Positions 61,353 through 64,000 of a DNA stretch of 64,000 nt are shown one piece after another. The stretch comes from JADJOM01 sp963817435. Lineage in GTDB: Bacteria; Gemmatimonadota; Gemmatimonadetes; Gemmatimonadales; GWC2-71-9. How positions within the stretch are numbered: position 1 is the stretch's first letter; every line of letters starts with the position of its first letter. The notes beneath the pieces were generated by a model that saw only the letters and a program-made list of their open reading frames with translations, was not told the DNA's origin and ran no database searches. The stretch is from the NCBI GenBank assembly GCA_963817435.1, contig CAWFNY010000002.1, positions 62,001 through 126,000 of the forward strand. Direction: 5' to 3'. The position numbers and the translations under genes were made by a program.

Positions 61353-64000
61353 GAGCACGATCGCCAGAGAGTCCAACATGCGCCGAAGTGGGAGCAGGCC
61401 GCCAGCCGATGGGGGCCAACCCGTTGACGCCCCTAAGGTAACCGCGCCCGCGGACCCCCTGCCAAGCGGCAGTCAGGCGTCCCGCCTGAGCCGTCTGGCG
61501 CCGCTCGCTGCGGCTGGATTCTTCGGTCTGGCGCTCTGGGGAGTCCGCCACGCGCTGGCCGGGGTGAGCTACGGGACACTCTGGCAGGCCATTCTGTCCG
61601 TGGGACCCAATCAGCTCGCGCTCGCGGGCCTGCTCGCGGTGTTCGCCTACATCGCGCTCACGGGATACGACGTCCTGGCGCTGCGGTATGTCAAGCACCC
61701 GCTCGACTACCCCCGGACCGGTCTCGCCTCGTTCATCGCCTTCGCCTTCAGCAACAGCGTCGGGCTGGCACTGCTGACCGGGGCATCGGTCCGCACCCGG
61801 CTCTACTCCGCGTGGGGTCTGCCCACGCCGCTGATCGGCCGCATCGTGGCCTTCGGCGCGGCGACGCTGTGGCTCGGGGTACTGGCCGTGGCGGGCACGG
61901 CCCTCGTGGCGGAGCCCGCGACCATCGCCACCCTGGTGCATGCGCCGCAGTGGGCCATGGTGCTCACCGGACTCGGCGGCCTGACCGTGGTCGCGCTGTA
62001 CTTCGCGTGGTGCGGGCTGTGGCGCCGGCCGCTCGCGATTCGCGGGTGGGGGTTCGAGCCGCCATCGCTGCCGATCGCCCTCGGTCAGCTCACGGTGTCG
62101 GTGCTCGAGTGGCTTGCCGCCGCGGGCATCCTCTACGTGCTGCTCCCATCGGGTACCGGCATCTCGTATCCGGCGTTCGCAGGACTGTTCGTCGTCGCCC
62201 AGGGGCTGGGTCTCGCGAGCCATGTGCCCGGTGGGCTGGGGGTGTTCGAGGGCACGATGCTGGTGCTCGCGGGACAGCGGCTGCCGGTAACGACACTCGC
62301 CGGTGCGCTGCTCACCTTCCGGGCGATCTACTATTTCGCCCCGCTGCTCGGCGCCACCATCCTGCTGACCGGGCACGAGGGGCTGCAGCACCGCGCGCTG
62401 CTCGGACGCGCCTCCCGCGCCATCGGGCGGCTGGTCCCTGCCTTCACGCCCCCGCTGCTGGCGATCACCGTCTTCGCCACGGGCAGCATCCTGCTGATGT
62501 CGGGCGCGACGCCGACCTCCGCATGGCGGCTGCACCTTCTGCGTCAGATGGTCCCCCTGCCGGTCCTCGAGGCTTCACACTTCCTGGCCAGCCTGACCGG
62601 CGCCGGACTCGTGTTGCTTGCCTACGGCCTTTACCGGCGACTCAGCGCCGCCTGGTGGCTGACCACCATGCTGCTCGCCGCAGGCGCCGTCACCTCCATG
62701 CTCAAGGGCCTCGACTTTGAAGAGGCCACGGTGGCCGTGCTCGCACTCGGGGCCCTGCTGCCCGCCCGGGCGACGTTCACCAGGCGGAGTTCGCTGCTTG
62801 CGGAGCCCTGGACGCCTGGCTGGGTCATCGCGGTCGCCGTCGCCCTCGCGACGTCGGTCTGGCTCGGCTTCTTCGCGTATCGCCACGTCGACTATTCCAA
62901 CAGTCTCTGGTGGGAGTTCGAATTCGGCGCGGATGCGCCCCGCTTCCTGCGCGCCACCGTGGGTGCAATGAGCGTGGCGCTCATCCTCGCCCTGGTCCGG
63001 CTGCTGCGTCCCGCGCGGCCGGTGCATGTGGCGCCGACCGCGGACGACCTGGCCCGCGCCGCCGCGATCGTCGCCCGCCATGGGCAGGCGCTGGGAAACC
63101 TCGCGCTGCTCGGCGACAAGACCCTGCTGTTCAACGACGCAGGCACGGCCTTCCTGATGTACGCCGTGCAGGGGCGCAGCTGGATCGTCATGGGAGACCC
63201 CATCGGCACCGATGAGGACGCCGCCGACCTGGCGTGGCGATTCCGCGAGATGGTGGATAGCGCCGGCGGATGGCCCGTCTTCTACGAAGTGAGCCGTCAC
63301 CGGCTGCCGATCTACCTCGAGCAGGGGCTGACCCTCGTGAAACTGGGCGAGGAGGCACGGGTGCCGCTTGCCACCTTCTCGCTCGAGGGAAGCGCGCGGG
63401 CGCGCTTCCGCAACTGGCGCAATGCGGCGGAGAAGGTGGGTTGTCAGGTGGAGGTGCTGCCCGCGGGATCGAGCGACCTCCTGCTCGGGGATCTCTGCCG
63501 GATCTCCGACGACTGGCTCGCCGCGAAGCGGACCCGGGAGAAGCGGTTTTCGCTGGGCGCCTGTTCCCCCGACTACCTGCGCCGCTGCCCCATCGCGGTG
63601 GTACGCCAGCATGGGCGGCCGGTGGCGTTCGCGACCCTGATGACGACGTCGACCAGGGACGAGCTGACGCTCGACCTGATGCGCTACGCCTCGGATGCCC
63701 CGCCCAACGTGATGACTTATCTGCTGGTGCAGCTCATGCTCTGGGGCCGGAGCAACGGGTATCAGTGGTTCAGCCTCGGCATGGCGCCGCTCGCGGGACT
63801 CGAGCAGCGGGCCCTGGCTCCGCTCTGGCATCGTGCCGGCTCATTCGTGTTCAGGCAGGGCGAGAGCTTCTACAACTTCAAGGGCCTCCGGGACTACAAG
63901 GACCGCTTCGATCCCGTCTGGGAGCCGCGGTATCTCGCCTCGCCCGGCGGACTCGCCCTGCCCTTCATCCTCACCGACATCGCCGCCCTCATCGGGGGCG
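61351..64000 (+). CDS. mprF: MprF-like phosphatidylglycerol lysyltransferase (3' end outside window)
   Basis: Membrane enzyme that would transfer an aminoacyl group to phosphatidylglycerol and flip it. 883 codons are visible. After a 50-residue polar N-terminus come about 12-14 helices (flippase part), including FSNSVGLALLTGASVRTRLYS and GLASHVPGGLGVFEG. From about residue 560 a GNAT-like synthase domain follows, with LLFNDAGTAFLMYAVQGRSWIVMGDPIG, RNWRNAAEKVGC and SFYNFKGLRDYKDRFDPVWEPRY. Start ATG 61351 has GGGAG 5 nt upstream. Amino-acid specificity cannot be read by eye. Only a short C-terminal tail is missing. Confidence 0.9.
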   Translation, partial: MSTIARESNMRRSGSRPPADGGQPVDAPKVTAPADPLPSGSQASRLSRLAPLAAAGFFGLALWGVRHALAGVSYGTLWQAILSVGPNQLALAGLLAVFAYIALTGYDVLALRYVKHPLDYPRTGLASFIAFAFSNSVGLALLTGASVRTRLYSAWGLPTPLIGRIVAFGAATLWLGVLAVAGTALVAEPATIATLVHAPQWAMVLTGLGGLTVVALYFAWCGLWRRPLAIRGWGFEPPSLPIALGQLTVSVLEWLAAAGILYVLLPSGTGISYPAFAGLFVVAQGLGLASHVPGGLGVFEGTMLVLAGQRLPVTTLAGALLTFRAIYYFAPLLGATILLTGHEGLQHRALLGRASRAIGRLVPAFTPPLLAITVFATGSILLMSGATPTSAWRLHLLRQMVPLPVLEASHFLASLTGAGLVLLAYGLYRRLSAAWWLTTMLLAAGAVTSMLKGLDFEEATVAVLALGALLPARATFTRRSSLLAEPWTPGWVIAVAVALATSVWLGFFAYRHVDYSNSLWWEFEFGADAPRFLRATVGAMSVALILALVRLLRPARPVHVAPTADDLARAAAIVARHGQALGNLALLGDKTLLFNDAGTAFLMYAVQGRSWIVMGDPIGTDEDAADLAWRFREMVDSAGGWPVFYEVSRHRLPIYLEQGLTLVKLGEEARVPLATFSLEGSARARFRNWRNAAEKVGCQVEVLPAGSSDLLLGDLCRISDDWLAAKRTREKRFSLGACSPDYLRRCPIAVVRQHGRPVAFATLMTTSTRDELTLDLMRYASDAPPNVMTYLLVQLMLWGRSNGYQWFSLGMAPLAGLEQRALAPLWHRAGSFVFRQGESFYNFKGLRDYKDRFDPVWEPRYLASPGGLALPFILTDIAALIGG

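Overview
The window looks like chromosome of a GC-rich, Gram-negative aerobe, most likely a member of the Gemmatimonadota (inference). The signs are an alternative complex III (pentaheme cytochrome ActA followed by molybdopterin-like ActB), a Ser/Thr kinase with a C-terminal TolB/PD40-type propeller, a second membrane kinase with an N-terminal zinc ribbon, and leader and promoter layouts typical of that kind of genome. No phylogenetic marker such as rRNA is present, so the assignment rests on gene content only.

Layout. 1-3.0 kb (-): start of an alternative complex III operon (actA, then partial actB running off the left edge). 3.2-12 kb (-): a close-packed run, transcribed ferritin > 3-hydroxyisobutyrate-dehydrogenase-like > hypothetical > PilT-like ATPase with an extra N-terminal domain > five-GAF hybrid histidine kinase > TrmJ, then a DUF3788-like gene. 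12.2-17.1 kb: dinB, a Sel1-repeat protein, a zinc-ribbon Ser/Thr kinase, an acyl-CoA thioesterase and a DJ-1/PfpI protein. 17.2-22.9 kb: a nitrogen block of two ammonium transporters, each with its own PII protein, around a CPA2 antiporter. Both amt promoters carry the same 18-bp element at the same distance from the -35 box, and neither PII has the Tyr51 uridylylation site. 23.3-26.0 kb: PD40 kinase.

26.0-38.0 kb is an accessory island that I read as an integron gene-cassette array without an integrase in view (a CALIN). At least eight attC sites (61-127 bp) lie between minus-strand genes, all in the same orientation, with several gene stop codons lying inside the attC core site. Cassettes encode DUF1801, DUF3024, VOC/glyoxalase, DHFR-like and unknown proteins, a 43-aa basic peptide with a Leu-x-Leu...Gly-Gly leader-like motif, and three multi-gene cassettes that each begin with a self-regulated repressor (MarR, ArsR, TetR). 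In all three, the -10 box, a palindrome and the start codon overlap, predicting leaderless or nearly leaderless mRNAs. The island ends at an interrupted gene and an IS3-type remnant, followed by a decayed 21-bp tandem repeat.

39.4-54.7 kb is amino-acid biosynthesis: ilvD, a small CxxC protein, a seven-gene operon leuA-ilvB-ilvN-ilvC-leuC-leuD-leuB (-), and the divergent gltB (+). Both divergent promoters feed a short branched-chain-residue-rich leader ORF and an intrinsic terminator, so both look attenuated, which would couple branched-chain and glutamate synthesis. 54.7-64 kb: esterase, TetR regulator, a frameshifted FadE-type acyl-CoA dehydrogenase, a hypothetical, queF, a PepSY membrane protein, an ADP-ribosylglycohydrolase, and an MprF-like lysyltransferase cut by the right edge.
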